Positions 23,474-31,676 are shown, counted from the stretch's first letter. The stretch is DNA of 32,390 nt from Alphaproteobacteria bacterium 46_93_T64 (GCA_002163135.1 MAAN01000028.1:1-32390); one strand, 5' to 3'. Notes: generated by a model not told the origin, from the sequence alone. Numbers and translations: made by a program.

Positions 23474-24615
23474 TACGGAGTCATGCCTTTGGCTTTAAGA
23501 GCAGCAGCACGAACTTCCATCCATTTATCTTTGAATTTGTCATCCGCGAGTTCCATGGAAGCCATGGTTGCCCAAGCAGCAGCTAGAACGTTTTGGCGCT
23601 CAATCAGTGCTTCATTGTGTGTGTTCATGTCCGCTGTCCAAACACCAACTTCTGACCAGTATTTTACAGCTGCTTCATGATAAGGAACCGCCCATTTAAA
23701 TGTTTGGTTCTCAAGTGACCAACCTTCCATTGCAGGAAGAGCATCCTTGTAGTTTGGATATTCTGTATGAAGAGCCTTGGTCATTGAATACACAAGATCC
23801 GAATCCTGATCTTCGCGCGTAATCAAAATTGGGTAAGGGTATGAACCTGCTTCTTGTGGGTTGTCTTTTGAAAGGCCTGTACCTAGTGTTGCTGTATGCT
23901 TCACGAAATAAGGAGCAACCTCTTTCACACGTGCCCAACCGGCTGTATCTGAATGAGGCCAGTCTGGCCAAAAGATACCGCGTGGGGATGCTTGAAGTTT
24001 TTTGGTTGGGCCAGAAACCGTAGAGGCCACAGCCGCGTCAACCTGTCCACTAACCATGCCTTTCCACATTGCACCGTATCCGCCAAATTCTACGATTTCT
24101 ACATCTTCGAATTTCAGATTTGCAAATGCGAGCGCAGCTTTTGCGCCAATTGTCAAAGCAGGAGAACCACGAACAATACCAACGCGCTTACCTTTAAGGT
24201 CAGCCATTGTTTTGATATTTGCATCTGCGGCAGTGCCGAGGCTGATGTTCGCTTTAGATGTTGCAGTCATCAGCAATCTGATTTTCTGCGGTCCCCAAGA
24301 TTTAGCAGCAAAGTTGTATGTGCCTTCTGACGCAAAGAATGTACCGCCACCATTTGCAACAAACTGAACTTTATTGGTGCGAAGAGGCGCCATTCTAGAA
24401 ATGTCGTTTTTGCCTGGTACAACTCTGAGGCTAACGCCATATTTGTCTTTGAGTGCTTTACCAACGGCTACTGACTGATTGTATCCAGTAGTACCTGTGT
24501 TATAGGCACTCCATGCTATTGTAGAAGGCAGTTTTACATCTGCAGATACGGCTGTACCCGCGGCACCGATGACCATAGCGGACGCTACGGAAATGAGGCT
24601 AAAATTCAAACGCAT
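23473..24615 (-). CDS. TAXI-family TRAP transporter solute-binding protein
   Basis: 380 residues with a signal peptide (about 1-25, cleavage after AVSA). Family landmarks: AYNTGTTGYNQSVAVGKALK near the N-terminus, ADLKGKRVGIVRGSPALTIG in the middle, and FKWAVPYHEAAVKYWSEVGV near the C-terminus. It is first in an operon with the fused permease (one-base overlap) and divergent from an IclR regulator. A good GGGAGAA ribosome-binding site precedes the ATG. It delivers an unknown, probably anionic, substrate. The neighbouring acyl-CoA dehydrogenase, aldolase and cyclase genes suggest a carboxylate degraded by that cluster (inference). Confidence 0.93.
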   Translation of the reverse strand: MRLNFSLISVASAMVIGAAGTAVSADVKLPSTIAWSAYNTGTTGYNQSVAVGKALKDKYGVSLRVVPGKNDISRMAPLRTNKVQFVANGGGTFFASEGTYNFAAKSWGPQKIRLLMTATSKANISLGTAADANIKTMADLKGKRVGIVRGSPALTIGAKAALAFANLKFEDVEIVEFGGYGAMWKGMVSGQVDAAVASTVSGPTKKLQASPRGIFWPDWPHSDTAGWARVKEVAPYFVKHTATLGTGLSKDNPQEAGSYPYPILITREDQDSDLVYSMTKALHTEYPNYKDALPAMEGWSLENQTFKWAVPYHEAAVKYWSEVGVWTADMNTHNEALIERQNVLAAAWATMASMELADDKFKDKWMEVRAAALKAKGMTP

Positions 24616-24633
24616 TGTGATTCTCCCTAAAAT

Positions 24634-24666
24634 AATGAAACTTTTTATTCTTCTAGATGTTTCATT
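24634..24666. promoter_or_regulatory. Inverted repeat AATGAAAC / GTTTCATT upstream of TAXI operon
   Basis: A perfect 8-bp inverted repeat (24634-24641 and 24659-24666) with a 17-bp spacer lies just upstream of the TAXI gene. The right arm also forms a small palindrome TTTCA-T-TGAAA (24660-24670). It may be a regulator site or a leader hairpin. Confidence 0.45.
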
Positions 24667-24685
24667 GAAATGTTATTCTGCATAG

Positions 24686-24700
24686 TGGAACGGAGTTCTG
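24686..24700. promoter_or_regulatory. IclR-type operator candidate in the divergent promoter region
   Basis: TGGAAC-GGA-GTTCTG is a near-perfect inverted repeat (one mismatch in six) of the TGGAAC-N3-GTTCCA kind often bound by IclR-family proteins. On the minus strand it falls exactly between a weak -35 (TTGCTT) and -10 (TATGCA) spaced 17 bp, placing it where it could repress the TAXI-TRAP operon. Confidence 0.5.
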
Positions 24701-24752
24701 CAAGCAAATATTTATAACTTATTTTTAATTCATACTAATTTTCGAGATTCGA

Positions 24753-25559
24753 ATGACCATCAGAAATTTTAAGACTATTACCGAAGGGAATACAGAGAAA
24801 GACAGGCATTTTGTAACCTCCCTTGCGAGGGGGTTGGAAGTGCTACGTGCTTTCCGGCCAGGGGAAGGGCCAGTTGGAAACAATGAGCTTGCGAAAAGAA
24901 CTGGATTGCCTCGCTCAACCATTTCAAGATTGACAAATACTTTGGTTCAATTGGGGTACCTGATCCATCGAGAGGATTTAGGAAGGTACGAGCCTTCTCC
25001 TGCCGTTCTTTCACTTGGTTATACTGTATTAGCAAATAGCCGATTGCGGCTCGTTGCGTCACCAGCCATGCGGGAACTGGCTAGGCAAACGGGCTACAGC
25101 ATTGCACTTGGTGCTCGCCATAAATTGAACATGCTCTATGTGGAAGCAGTTCGCGGAACGTTGGCAAGCACGTTAGTTCTCGATGTGGGATCTTATATTC
25201 CAGTTGCTAAGACGTCCATGGGCCGGGCTTTTCTGTGTGGCCTGGATGAGCCGGAGCGAGATTTCCTGATGGATAATATTAAAAGACATGCTGAAGGCGA
25301 TTGGGACGATATCAAAAAGGGAATCGAGCAATCTCAGAAAGATTATTTGGATTTTGGATTTTGTATTTCGGCCGGCGAGTGGCAACGTGCAACATCTGCG
25401 GTAGGAGTGCCAGTCTGGGATAGAGCCAAGGGAGACCTAATGGCATTTAACTGCGGTGCTTCCGCATACCTTGTTTCGGAAGATGTTTTGCGCGAAGAAG
25501 TCGGCCCGCAACTGGTCGCCTTGGCAAGAGGTGTTGAAATCATGTGCGGACAGGGGTAA
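24753..25559 (+). CDS. IclR-family transcriptional regulator
   Basis: 268 residues. The N-terminal winged HTH (about 22-85) reads SLARGLEVLRAFRPGE, NNELAKRTGLPRSTISRLTN and TLVQLGYL. The C-terminal ligand domain contains GSYIPVAKTSMGRAFLCGL and the typical tail LVALARGVEIMCG. IclR regulators sense small organic acids and bind palindromes in divergent promoters. It is transcribed away from the TAXI-TRAP operon and sits 58 bp before the acyl-CoA dehydrogenase gene, so it probably controls both arms, possibly with itself as first gene of the catabolic operon. The effector is likely the transported acid or a breakdown product (inference). Confidence 0.93.
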   Translation: MTIRNFKTITEGNTEKDRHFVTSLARGLEVLRAFRPGEGPVGNNELAKRTGLPRSTISRLTNTLVQLGYLIHREDLGRYEPSPAVLSLGYTVLANSRLRLVASPAMRELARQTGYSIALGARHKLNMLYVEAVRGTLASTLVLDVGSYIPVAKTSMGRAFLCGLDEPERDFLMDNIKRHAEGDWDDIKKGIEQSQKDYLDFGFCISAGEWQRATSAVGVPVWDRAKGDLMAFNCGASAYLVSEDVLREEVGPQLVALARGVEIMCGQG

Positions 25560-25617
25560 CACTTTGTCTCCTGTATATTTACAGAAATAAAAAAATAATA
25601 AAAAAAGGATTATTTGA

Positions 25618-26772
25618 ATGGCCCTCGATCAAGACACCTTTTTGCAAGTTAAGGACGCGGTCTCCCGATTTGTTAGGGAAAGGTTGGTTCCAGCGGAAGA
25701 TATAGTTGAAGAGACAAATGATGTCCCTGAAGACATTATTCAGGATATGCGTGATTTGGGTCTATTTGGCCTGTCCATCCCGGAAGAATATGGCGGGCTT
25801 GGTCTGAATATGAGCCAAGAATGTGAAGTCATCCATGAACTGTGTCAGGCTTCTTTGTCATTTAGATCCGTGATCGGAACCACTGTTGGTATTGGCAGCC
25901 AAGGGTTGGTCATGACTGGAACAGAAGAGCAAAAACAAGAATATCTTCCTCGTCTCGCAAGTGGTGAGATTAGCTCTTCTTTTTGCCTAACAGAACCTGA
26001 GGCAGGCTCTGATGCCGCGTCTCTCAGAACCACTGCGAAAAAAGATGGTGATTTTTACGTATTGAATGGGACGAAGCGGTTTATCACCAACGCTCTTCGT
26101 GCTGGCATGCTGACGGTTATGGCGCGTACTGATCCGGATAAAAAAGGCGCGAGCGGTGTCTCTGCATTCCTCGTTGATCCTGCGACACCTGGGGTTACTA
26201 TTTCTAAAGCAGACGACAAAATGGGACAACGCGGTACCAAAACAAGTGATGTCATTTTTGAAAATGCTCGCGTCCCAGCCAACGCCCTAATGGGCGGGGA
26301 AGAAGGTCAGGGGTTCTACACTGCCATGCGTGTGCTTGATCGCGGCAGGCTACATTTAAGTTCTGTGTCGACAGGAATTTCCGAGCGAATTTTACAAGAA
26401 GCTCTTAACTATGCCGCAGAGCGTAAGCAATTTGGGAAAGCTATTGGTGAGTTCCAATTAGTTCAAGCAATGTTGGCGGATAGTCAGGCAGACTTATATG
26501 CTGGTAAATCCATGACATTGGATGCTGCAGGCAAGTTTGATCGAAAAGAAGATATTGCTATGCTTGCTGCTTGTTGCAAAATGTTTACAACCGAAGCTGC
26601 AGGCCGAATTGCCGACAAAGCAGTTCAAATCCACGGTGGTGCGGGCTATATGGCAGAGTACAAAGTGGAACGTTTCTACAGAGACGTGCGACTGCTACGC
26701 CTTTATGAAGGGACTACACAAATCCAACAACTTGTTATCGCGCGTAACATGTTGAAATCAGTGAATGCCTAA
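25618..26772 (+). CDS. Acyl-CoA dehydrogenase
   Basis: 384 residues, the standard length. FAD-binding signature FCLTEPEAGSDAASLRTTA; IHGGAGYMAEYKVERFYRDV; and the catalytic-base region RLYEGTTQIQ with Glu at about 364, the position used by short/medium-chain and butyryl-CoA enzymes. It forms a trans-2 double bond in an acyl-CoA and passes electrons to ETF. AAGGA precedes the ATG. It is followed at 40 bp by a class II aldolase and then a cyclase-family gene in the same direction, so a short or branched acyl-CoA arising from the imported substrate is likely. No acyl-CoA synthetase or transferase gene is next to it, leaving the activation step unexplained. Confidence 0.93.
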   Translation: MALDQDTFLQVKDAVSRFVRERLVPAEDIVEETNDVPEDIIQDMRDLGLFGLSIPEEYGGLGLNMSQECEVIHELCQASLSFRSVIGTTVGIGSQGLVMTGTEEQKQEYLPRLASGEISSSFCLTEPEAGSDAASLRTTAKKDGDFYVLNGTKRFITNALRAGMLTVMARTDPDKKGASGVSAFLVDPATPGVTISKADDKMGQRGTKTSDVIFENARVPANALMGGEEGQGFYTAMRVLDRGRLHLSSVSTGISERILQEALNYAAERKQFGKAIGEFQLVQAMLADSQADLYAGKSMTLDAAGKFDRKEDIAMLAACCKMFTTEAAGRIADKAVQIHGGAGYMAEYKVERFYRDVRLLRLYEGTTQIQQLVIARNMLKSVNA

Positions 26773-26812
26773 ATCAAATGAATAAGAACAATAGGATGAA
26801 AAGGATAGGAAA

Positions 26813-27586
26813 ATGGGTGTAGATTTAATTAGCGACATGGTTCCGAGTTTAAAGGGCAAAGTATCTGATGAAGAATGGCAGGCCCGTGTTGACCTTGCCG
26901 CTTGTTATCAACTGGTGGACCATTATGGGATGTCAGATATGATTTTCACTCATATTTCCGCCCGTATTCCTGGCAAGAACGATCAATTCCTGATCAACCC
27001 ATACGGTCTATTTTTTGATGAAATTACGGCCTCCAGCCTTGTAAAAGTCGATATCGATGGAAACATTCTGGATGATACCAAATTCAAAATTAATCCAGCA
27101 GGCTATACCATTCATAGTGCCGTACATGGTGCCCGTCATGACGTCGGCTGTGTGCTTCACACCCACACAACAGCGGGGATGGCTGTGTCAGCACAAAAGC
27201 AGGGCCTGCTTCCCTTAAGTCAGCACTCTATGATGTTTTATAATCGTCTGGCTTATCACGGGTATGAAGGAATTGCTCTTAACTTGGATGAACGTGAGCG
27301 CCTGGTCAAAGATCTTGACGACAATATTGCCATGATCTTGAGGAACCACGGATTGCTTACAGTGGGAAGTACTGTTTCCGAGGCGTTCCGCCGTATCTTC
27401 TATCTTGAAAAATCCTGCCAATCTCAAATTGAAGCACTTGCCGGAGGATCTGAAGTGATCTTTCCGCCAAAAGAAGTATGTGAAACAGCGGTGGCTCAAT
27501 TTACAGCTCGATCTGACAAAAACACATTGGAATGGGCAGGATGTTTTCGAATTCTTGATCGCAAAGGAAGCAACTTCCGCCACTAG
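26813..27586 (+). CDS. Class II aldolase/adducin family protein
   Basis: 257 residues. Zinc-ligand motif HTHT (H116, H118) and a third histidine in ILRNHGLLTVG (H179), with VDHYGMSDMIFTHISARIPG at the N-terminus, define the class II aldolase/adducin fold. Members include fuculose-phosphate aldolase, decarboxylases and a large group with no assigned substrate. This one resembles the last group (adducin-like, FxHISxR). The place of the catalytic acid of fuculose aldolase cannot be judged without alignment. AGGATAGG precedes the ATG. It sits between the acyl-CoA dehydrogenase and the cyclase-family gene, probably in one operon. Confidence 0.9.
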   Translation: MGVDLISDMVPSLKGKVSDEEWQARVDLAACYQLVDHYGMSDMIFTHISARIPGKNDQFLINPYGLFFDEITASSLVKVDIDGNILDDTKFKINPAGYTIHSAVHGARHDVGCVLHTHTTAGMAVSAQKQGLLPLSQHSMMFYNRLAYHGYEGIALNLDERERLVKDLDDNIAMILRNHGLLTVGSTVSEAFRRIFYLEKSCQSQIEALAGGSEVIFPPKEVCETAVAQFTARSDKNTLEWAGCFRILDRKGSNFRH

Positions 27587-27665
27587 TCTCAAGGATATCC
27601 AAGCCGTTGTGTCTAGTGCTTGGTAGTGCAGAAGTCTTCAAAAATAACAATAAAGGGGATGCGCG

Positions 27666-28676
27666 ATGAAGCGATGGATACACCGGCCGGAAGGGTCAAA
27701 TTGGGGTGATTTCGGTGAAAACGACCAGAATGGCCGTATGAACCTGATCACGCCTGAGAAAATAAAAGCGGCTGCAATAGAGATACAAACAGGAGAACGC
27801 TTTTGTTTGAGTTTGCCGTTGGATTTACCGGGCGGTAATGCGCTGAATGCAGGGCGCCATCCGCCAAAATTGCAACCGACTATGCGAGCGGGGAAAGCAA
27901 ACTCAAACTATGCTCTCTCCGCCGACTATCCCGATTTTAAGGATGTCATTAGCGATGACGCGGTGTTCTTGCATACGCAATATTCATCCCAGTGGGATGG
28001 GCTTTCTCACGTTGGGCAGGAATTTGATGCGGATGGAGACGGCATCGCAGAAGCTGTTTATTACAACGGTTACCGAGCTGACTGCGATATTGGTACGAGT
28101 GCCAATAATGGCGAAATGTATGCAAATGCGCTGGGGATAGAACGTATGGCGGAAGTCGGCGTTCAAGGTCGCGGTGTTATGATCGACCTAGAAGGGGAGT
28201 TTGGTCGGGCGCAGGTGTCAGTTGGTTATGACCAACTGATGCGTATTATGGAGCAGAACAACATATCAGTAGAAGAAGGTGATATGTTGTGTCTTCATAC
28301 AGGATTTGCAGAAATGATCATGGAAATGAAGGGCGTCCCTGATAAGGAAAAATTACATGGATCCTGTTCTGCTCTCAACGGTCGCGATCAGAAGCTTCTG
28401 AATTGGATAACCGACAGCGGCCTTTCTGTGATTATCGCCGATAATTATGCGGTGGAAAGTTACCCTGCTCAGAAAGGGAATGGGTGTTGTGCCGCATTGC
28501 CTCTACATGAACATTGTTTGTTTAAACTGGGTATTCATCTTGGGGAACTTTGGCATTTGACGCCTCTGAATAATTGGTTGCAAAAACACAATCGAAATCG
28601 ATTTTTCCTGACGGCACCGCCGCTTCGGCTGCCCGGCGCCGTAGGATCGCCTGCAAATCCTGTTGCAACTGTATAA
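27666..28676 (+). CDS. Cyclase-family (PF04199-like) metal-dependent hydrolase
   Basis: 336 residues. The motif FLHTQYSSQWDGLSHVG (H103, Q109, D111, H115) corresponds to the metal-binding segment of the cyclase family, which includes kynurenine formamidase and isatin hydrolase. Later family landmarks are GRGVMIDLEG, LCLHTGFAE and IIADNYAVESYPA, then LPLHEHCLFKLGIHLGELWHL. It probably hydrolyses an amide, lactone or ring bond. Just after the metal motif is an unusual DADGDG stretch (121-126), like an EF-hand-type calcium loop. GGGG lies before the ATG. It is the last gene of the IclR-linked run. Substrate unknown. Confidence 0.88.
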   Translation: MKRWIHRPEGSNWGDFGENDQNGRMNLITPEKIKAAAIEIQTGERFCLSLPLDLPGGNALNAGRHPPKLQPTMRAGKANSNYALSADYPDFKDVISDDAVFLHTQYSSQWDGLSHVGQEFDADGDGIAEAVYYNGYRADCDIGTSANNGEMYANALGIERMAEVGVQGRGVMIDLEGEFGRAQVSVGYDQLMRIMEQNNISVEEGDMLCLHTGFAEMIMEMKGVPDKEKLHGSCSALNGRDQKLLNWITDSGLSVIIADNYAVESYPAQKGNGCCAALPLHEHCLFKLGIHLGELWHLTPLNNWLQKHNRNRFFLTAPPLRLPGAVGSPANPVATV

Positions 28677-28793
28677 GATACGTCTTGTATTTAATGTGAT
28701 AGGGGTTATCTAACATCTTGATAGTACTTGTCCTGTCGGCCGAAATTTGATAGCTGACGGGGAGTATTTTTATGAGCGAGTGGAGTATTATTC

Positions 28794-29678
28794 ATGTTTA
28801 TTCAAACACTGCCTTTAGCAGATGAGAATAAAATGCAGTTTTTGCCAGGGCGGCAGGTGATGCCTGCAGGCTCTATCTCGTTTGACGACGATAAAATTGC
28901 GCGTGAAAAATCTCCCTTGGCGGCCCGGCTTTTTGATATTCCGGGGGTGAGCGGTGTCGAACTCGGTGAAGATCAGGTCACTATCACTAAAAAGCCTTTG
29001 GACGAAAAAGGTGCGCTCTGGATCCAGCTTAAGCCCATGGTACTTGCTGCGATCATGGATCATTATATGACAGGGATGCCTGTTATTAACGGCCCCGTTG
29101 AAAACGACGATGACGGAAATTATTCACCAGAAGAACTGCTGCTTGTAAACTCAATCAAAGAATTGGTTGAAGAAAGAATTCGACCACAGTTGCTTGATGA
29201 CGGTGGAGACGTGGCGTTTAAGAGCTATGATCCAAGCGATGCTACGATCGTACTGGCAATGGATAGCAGCGGCTTGAGTACCCCTGCGTTCGGAACGCAG
29301 ATAAAAATAGAAAATACGCTGAAACATTTTGTTCCTGAAATTTCCCGCGTTCGTTTTGAACGTATGGAAGAGGAAACGGAAGCTTCAGAGGAAGATCGCC
29401 CCGGCCTTCGTACAGCAGATGCTCAGACAATTCGTGTCCTTTTGGAAACACGCATTAACCCAGCCATTGCCGCACACGGCGGTTATATAACCTTGATCGA
29501 TATCCAGGAAGAAATCGCATATGTTGAAATGGCAGGCGGTTGCCAAGGGTGCGGTATGGCGGATGCTACGCTGAAACAGGGCGTGGAAGTTGAGATTAAG
29601 AGCGCTGTTCCAGCTATTGAGCGGGTGTTGGATGTAACGGATCACGCTGGTGGTACAAACCCCTATTACTCTGGATAA
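28794..29678 (+). CDS. Nfu-type Fe-S scaffold/carrier with two NifU domains, the first degenerate
   Basis: 294 residues, against about 185 for ordinary alphaproteobacterial Nfu proteins. Residues 1-95 are the Nfu N-terminal domain (MFIQTLPLADENKMQFLPGR, SPLAARLFDIPGVSGVELG). Residues 113-190 are a NifU-like domain (IRPQLLDDGGDV, TLKHFVPEISRV) in which the Cys-x-x-Cys loop is replaced by SSGLST (158-163). Residues 207-285 are a second, intact NifU domain with CQGC (C250, C253), closest in feel to the C-terminal domain of gammaproteobacterial NfuA (INPAIAAHGG, MADATLKQGVE, VLDVTDH). It should carry a 4Fe-4S cluster bridged between two monomers to client apoproteins. GGAG lies 9 bp before the ATG. 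Confidence 0.9.
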   Translation: MFIQTLPLADENKMQFLPGRQVMPAGSISFDDDKIAREKSPLAARLFDIPGVSGVELGEDQVTITKKPLDEKGALWIQLKPMVLAAIMDHYMTGMPVINGPVENDDDGNYSPEELLLVNSIKELVEERIRPQLLDDGGDVAFKSYDPSDATIVLAMDSSGLSTPAFGTQIKIENTLKHFVPEISRVRFERMEEETEASEEDRPGLRTADAQTIRVLLETRINPAIAAHGGYITLIDIQEEIAYVEMAGGCQGCGMADATLKQGVEVEIKSAVPAIERVLDVTDHAGGTNPYYSG

Positions 29679-29903
29679 TTAGCCGTTTGTTTCTTCGATT
29701 GCTTTAATGACGAAACCATGACCTGCACGCCACTTTCGGTTTGCGATATCCCAAGCTTCTTCTATTGACGCGGCGTTAATTTCAAAATAGTGGGTATCGG
29801 CCCAGTCATCATCCAAGTTCTTGTGATGCTCTCCATCTTTAAGGGCGTTTAATACGTCTTCATTGAAAACGGCAGCTTCATATTTATTTATCATAAGGAT
29901 CAT
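29679..29903 (-). CDS. Small conserved-looking hypothetical protein
   Basis: 74 residues; no family recognised. It is soluble and rich in acidic and aromatic residues, with a core FEINAASIEEAWDIANRKWR that looks like one strand followed by an amphipathic helix ('A-S-x-E-E-A-W' is common in small DUF proteins that fold as an alpha-beta unit). It abuts the nfu stop codon tail to tail with no gap. Two starts, ATG 29903 and ATG 29894, differ by three residues; neither has a clear Shine-Dalgarno. Coding status is supported by the amino-acid composition and compact packing, but not proven. Confidence 0.6.
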   Translation of the reverse strand: MILMINKYEAAVFNEDVLNALKDGEHHKNLDDDWADTHYFEINAASIEEAWDIANRKWRAGHGFVIKAIEETNG

Positions 29904-30115
29904 ACTTTATTGGAACTAACTGACACATAATATGTCGGGAAGGGTTAATAGAAACTTATGGAAAAAGGAGATGGCGGAATTTCTTTGTAAGTTTTATGGG
30001 AATACTCAATTTTTTGAGAGCAAGGTGTAATCTTGTTTACATTCTCAGTTGATATTGTACCTAAGTGGGATGTTCTTCACAGAAAAACCAATAAATATGA
30101 CTGGTAAAGACGAGT

Positions 30116-30727
30116 ATGTTCGACGCAGCGCTTAGACATGTAATCGATCCGCCCTTAAATATTGCGGGATCCAAAATTGCAGATTTGGGCATTTCTGCGA
30201 ATACCGTGACGATCGTTGGCTTCTTTATTGGCGCGGCGGCAATTCCGTTGATTGCTTTTGAATATTATTGGGGGGCGCTCGCTTTAATCCTGATCAATCG
30301 CTTGTTTGACGGACTAGACGGTGCGGTTGCTCGTCAGTCTCTTTTGTCAGATTTTGGCGGATATCTTGATATTGTATGTGATTTTATTTTCTACGCGGGG
30401 ATTGTTTTTTCCTTCGCACTTGCAAGACCTGAAAATGCAGTGCCGGCAGCATTTCTCATACTCAGTTTTATTGGAACCTCTTCAACTTTTCTAGCCTATG
30501 CCGTCATGGCGGAAAAGAATAAAATCACCACAGACATTCGGGGCATTAAGTCACTCTACTATCTCGGTGGGTTAGCCGAAGGCGCCGAAACAATTTTTGT
30601 ATTTGTTCTATTTTGCTTGGCACCTGATCATTTTGCGTTGATCGCCACTGTATTTGGGACCATGTGCTGGGTTACAACAGCGACCCGAATTTATGCTGCA
30701 AAATTATCATTTGGTGCCAAGTCTTAG
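30116..30727 (+). CDS. CDP-alcohol phosphatidyltransferase family protein
   Basis: 203 residues, polytopic membrane protein with about six hydrophobic segments. The family signature D-G-x2-A-R-x8-G-x3-D-x3-D is complete: DGAVARQSLLSDFGGYLDIVCD region, about residues 69-90. These enzymes swap the CMP of a CDP-alcohol (usually CDP-diacylglycerol) for an alcohol and make phospholipids. The N-terminus (LGISANTVTIVGFFIGA) is typical. The alcohol acceptor cannot be told from sequence; the protein is not an obvious PgsA, PssA or Pcs, which have longer or different termini. The neighbours do not narrow the substrate. Confidence 0.9.
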   Translation: MFDAALRHVIDPPLNIAGSKIADLGISANTVTIVGFFIGAAAIPLIAFEYYWGALALILINRLFDGLDGAVARQSLLSDFGGYLDIVCDFIFYAGIVFSFALARPENAVPAAFLILSFIGTSSTFLAYAVMAEKNKITTDIRGIKSLYYLGGLAEGAETIFVFVLFCLAPDHFALIATVFGTMCWVTTATRIYAAKLSFGAKS

Positions 30728-30737
30728 TCATATTTCG

Positions 30738-31223
30738 TTAGCGTGCGCGGCTGGTCCAACTTAGCAGGTCTTTTTCGAGTGCCTCTAATATTGGTTTGTC
30801 GAGCGATTTCAACCATAGTTTGAAACCACGTTTCAGGTCTACTGCGCGGAGATCTTCGTCATAGGCGCTGAACAGCATCTCTTTAAATTCTTCGACAGTG
30901 TCACATTCAAAATCATTGTTTTTAGGATCGAAGTCTTTGAGTTTTTCTTCCGCCTCTGGGAACGATGTTGCCGCGTAGTAGGGGATTTCTTCTTCTAGGG
31001 CAAAGCCGCCCCATTCTAGCCACCAGGCAGAGCTGTTTTTCTGACCAAGATCCCAAGCGTAAGAGACTTCTGCCTCAATTTCTTTTGCAGTCTCTTTGGC
31101 GACTTTCTCAAGCTCGGTTGCGTCACTGGTGACTTTTAACGTGATCGGTCCAACTTTAAAATAGCCGGTTTCACCTTCATTCCATGAAGTGAAATACTGT
31201 TCGAGATTGCTAGGTTTAACCAT
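30738..31223 (-). CDS. Hypothetical protein, acidic, soluble
   Basis: 161 residues; no family recognised. There is no signal peptide or membrane span. It is rich in Glu, Lys and Trp, with predicted helices (ATELEKVAKETAKEIEAEVS; TVEEFKEMLFSAYDEDLRAV) and aromatic stretches (SSAWWLEWGGFALEEEIPYY). GGAAAG lies before the ATG. It converges on the phosphatidyltransferase gene 10 bp away and sits 36 bp beyond the S4-domain gene on the same strand, so it may be the third gene of the helicase-S4 run. Function unknown. Confidence 0.7.
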   Translation of the reverse strand: MVKPSNLEQYFTSWNEGETGYFKVGPITLKVTSDATELEKVAKETAKEIEAEVSYAWDLGQKNSSAWWLEWGGFALEEEIPYYAATSFPEAEEKLKDFDPKNNDFECDTVEEFKEMLFSAYDEDLRAVDLKRGFKLWLKSLDKPILEALEKDLLSWTSRAR

Positions 31224-31259
31224 TTTTCATCTTTCCAGATAAAGAGAAGCCAATCGAAA

Positions 31260-31673
31260 TTAAGTTTCGTGGCTTTCCTTGAATTTATCCAATGCGCGTC
31301 TGTCGGCTTTTGTTGGACGACCTGTGCCAGGTTCTCGTTCAAAAACTGTGGACGATTGAGGCGCTTTTGTTTCGCTTACTTTTTCCTCTTTCGGCGCAAG
31401 ATCTTCATAGAGCATTTGCGCTTCAGGGGCTGGGCCGCGTCTTTTACCAATATCCAATACTTTAATGACTCTGATCTCTTTACCTTGCGGGAAGGTTAGA
31501 ACATCATTTGCAGTCACATTAACACTTGGCTTTGCAATAATTACGCTGTTTAATCGGACTTTTCGGCTCTGCACTATTTTTGCAGCGATGCTGCGACTTT
31601 TAAAAAACCGCGCAAACCACAACCAGCGATCAACGCGAATTGTGATTTCATCTTGGGCAGAGCCTTTATCCAT
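31260..31673 (-). CDS. RNA-binding S4-domain protein, Hsp15-like
   Basis: 137 residues. The S4 domain covers about 12-60 (IRVDRWLWFARFFKSRSIAA, then KVRLNSVIIAKPSVNVTAND). The C-terminal part is a basic, charged tail (TGRPTKADRRALDKF). E. coli Hsp15 binds stalled 50S subunits that carry nascent peptidyl-tRNA. Alphaproteobacterial members, as here, usually follow the SUV3-like helicase gene: the gap to its stop is three bases, so the two are co-transcribed and possibly translationally coupled. No clear Shine-Dalgarno is visible, as the start sits just behind the helicase stop. Confidence 0.9.
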   Translation of the reverse strand: MDKGSAQDEITIRVDRWLWFARFFKSRSIAAKIVQSRKVRLNSVIIAKPSVNVTANDVLTFPQGKEIRVIKVLDIGKRRGPAPEAQMLYEDLAPKEEKVSETKAPQSSTVFEREPGTGRPTKADRRALDKFKESHET

Positions 31674-31676
31674 GGC

